In this document: piece by piece, positions 5,950-6,901 of the stretch
Layout: every line of letters starts with the position of its first letter
Position numbering within the stretch: the stretch's first letter is position 1
Assembly: GCA_017397605.1 (NCBI GenBank)
Contig: JAFQII010000244.1
Coordinates: forward strand, 1 to 6,901
Source of the DNA: Clostridia bacterium
GTDB taxonomy: Bacteria; Bacillota; Clostridia; Oscillospirales; CAG-382
DNA length: 6,901 nucleotides
Reading direction: 5' to 3'
Notes under the pieces: generated by a model
Database searches by the model: none
Seen by the model: the letters and a program-made list of their open reading frames with translations, nothing else
What the model was told of the DNA's origin: nothing
Program-made: the position numbers and the translations under genes

Positions 5950-6901
5950 AAATAACGGATATCCGCCCTTTTGTGGTAGACTGCTTCAGAACCAACTGGG
6001 TATTTATCAAGGTCTACACGGATGAGGGCTACGAAGGCGTCGGTGAAGCGACGCTGGAATACAAGGAATATGCACTTTTGGGTGCAATCGAGCATGCAAA
6101 AGAGGCGCTTTTGGGCAAAGACCCGATGCGCATCGAAGAGCATGTACACAATTTGTACCGCGACGCCTACTGGCGCGGCGGCGCTGTGCTGATGTCCGCC
6201 ATCTCGGGTATCGAGACCGCACTTTGGGACATCAAGGGCAAAGTGCTGGGCGTTCCCGTCTACGAATTGCTCGGCGGCAAAATGAGAGACTCTGTACGCA
6301 TCTACGTCAACGGTTGGTTTGCAGGCGCATCCACACCCGAGGAATTCGGTCAAAAGGCGGCAGAAGCCGTTAAGCGCGGTGTCACAGCCATGAAGTGGGA
6401 CCCGTTCGGAAAAAGCTTTTTGGAAATCTCCAATGCGGACCTCACCCGCGCGCTGGAATGCGTTGACGCGGTCAGAAAAGCAGTCGGTCCGAGCGTCGAC
6501 CTTTTGATCGAAGGCCACGGCAGATTTGACGTATCAACAGGTATCAAAATCGCAAAAGAGCTTGAGCAGTTTAAACCTACGTTCTTTGAAGAACCTACGC
6601 CTCCCGACGATATCCAGGCGCTGAAACGCGTCCGTGACCGTTCCCCCGTTGCAATTTCCGCAGGTGAACGTCTCTACGGCTTGCGTTCGTTTAAAGAGCT
6701 GTTTAACCTCGGTGCGGTGGACTATGTCCAGCCCGACGTCAGCCACGCAGGCGGTATTCTGGAGCTCAAAAAGATTGCCGCGCTTGCAGAAGCGCATTAC
6801 ATCCCGTTTGCACCGCACAATCCTTCGGGACCCGTTGCCAACGCCGCAACACTGCAATTGGCAGCTTGCTGTATGAATTTCTCCATTTTGGAGATCATGT
6901 A
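5946..6901 (+). CDS. Mandelate racemase/muconate lactonizing-type sugar-acid dehydratase (3' truncated by window)
   Basis: The first 318 residues of an enolase-superfamily enzyme are visible; relatives such as galactonate dehydratase are about 380 long. The N-terminal capping domain (1 to about 115) is followed by the barrel. Visible active-site elements are EGHGRF (189-194, with His191 as acid/base and Glu189 as first metal ligand), FFEEP (second ligand near 215), AGERL (Glu241, third ligand) and an Asp264-His291 dyad in QPDVSHAGG and APHNPSGP. His on both sides of the barrel matches DgoD-type acid-sugar dehydratases, which convert an aldonate to a 2-keto-3-deoxy acid using Mg2+. The exact sugar acid is not decidable. 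The start is TTG 5946, with AAGGAG (5932-5937) 8 nt before the codon and no in-frame ATG nearby. It overlaps the preceding stop as TTGA. Confidence 0.88.
   Translation, partial: MKITDIRPFVVDCFRTNWVFIKVYTDEGYEGVGEATLEYKEYALLGAIEHAKEALLGKDPMRIEEHVHNLYRDAYWRGGAVLMSAISGIETALWDIKGKVLGVPVYELLGGKMRDSVRIYVNGWFAGASTPEEFGQKAAEAVKRGVTAMKWDPFGKSFLEISNADLTRALECVDAVRKAVGPSVDLLIEGHGRFDVSTGIKIAKELEQFKPTFFEEPTPPDDIQALKRVRDRSPVAISAGERLYGLRSFKELFNLGAVDYVQPDVSHAGGILELKKIAALAEAHYIPFAPHNPSGPVANAATLQLAACCMNFSILEIM

Noticed and set aside
5233..6518. Long minus-strand frames opposite the MBL and dehydratase genes
   Set aside because: They are antisense to genes with complete active-site motifs; no independent support.

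Overview
The window looks like a piece of an endospore-forming Clostridia genome, probably an uncultured gut-type Firmicute. The case for this is its consensus sigma-A promoters, strong GGAGG ribosome binding sites, a TTG start, moderate GC content, a BclA-type collagen-like spore-surface protein, and carbohydrate genes typical of such bacteria. This is inference; no species can be named from the sequence.

Layout. Positions 1-100 are about 19% GC, very unlike the rest, and abut the 5' half of a tRNA-Leu(CAG) gene on the minus strand. The tRNA stops after its anticodon stem; no T arm or acceptor 3' strand follows. Its promoter is intact and lies back to back with a second promoter, with identical hexamers, that drives an SGNH hydrolase gene (279-1376, +). 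That gene converges on a collagen-like surface protein gene (1417-2409, -), with a shared GC-rich hairpin terminator between them. A 161-bp divergent intergenic region (2410-2570) then leads to a tight four-gene plus-strand operon: a DUF6259-like putative glycosidase (2571-4544), an SDR oxidoreductase (4526-5284), a UlaG-like metallo-beta-lactamase-fold hydrolase (5281-5949), and an enolase-superfamily sugar-acid dehydratase (5946 to the window end, truncated). All junctions in the operon overlap by 4 or 19 nt.

How the genes may work together. The operon reads like an oxidative, non-phosphorylated sugar route in reaction order. The glycosidase-like enzyme releases a sugar, the SDR oxidises it to a lactone, the MBL-fold enzyme opens the lactone, and the dehydratase makes a 2-keto-3-deoxy acid. 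The use of an MBL-fold enzyme as the lactonase would be the unusual part. None of the operon proteins has a visible signal peptide, so the work is presumably cytoplasmic. The SGNH esterase could deacylate a substrate for the same cluster, but it has its own promoter. The collagen-like gene is probably an unrelated sporulation gene.

The points most worth a second look are the broken tRNA with its compositional junction, the proposed lactone pathway, and the nine-cysteine leader of the collagen-like protein.
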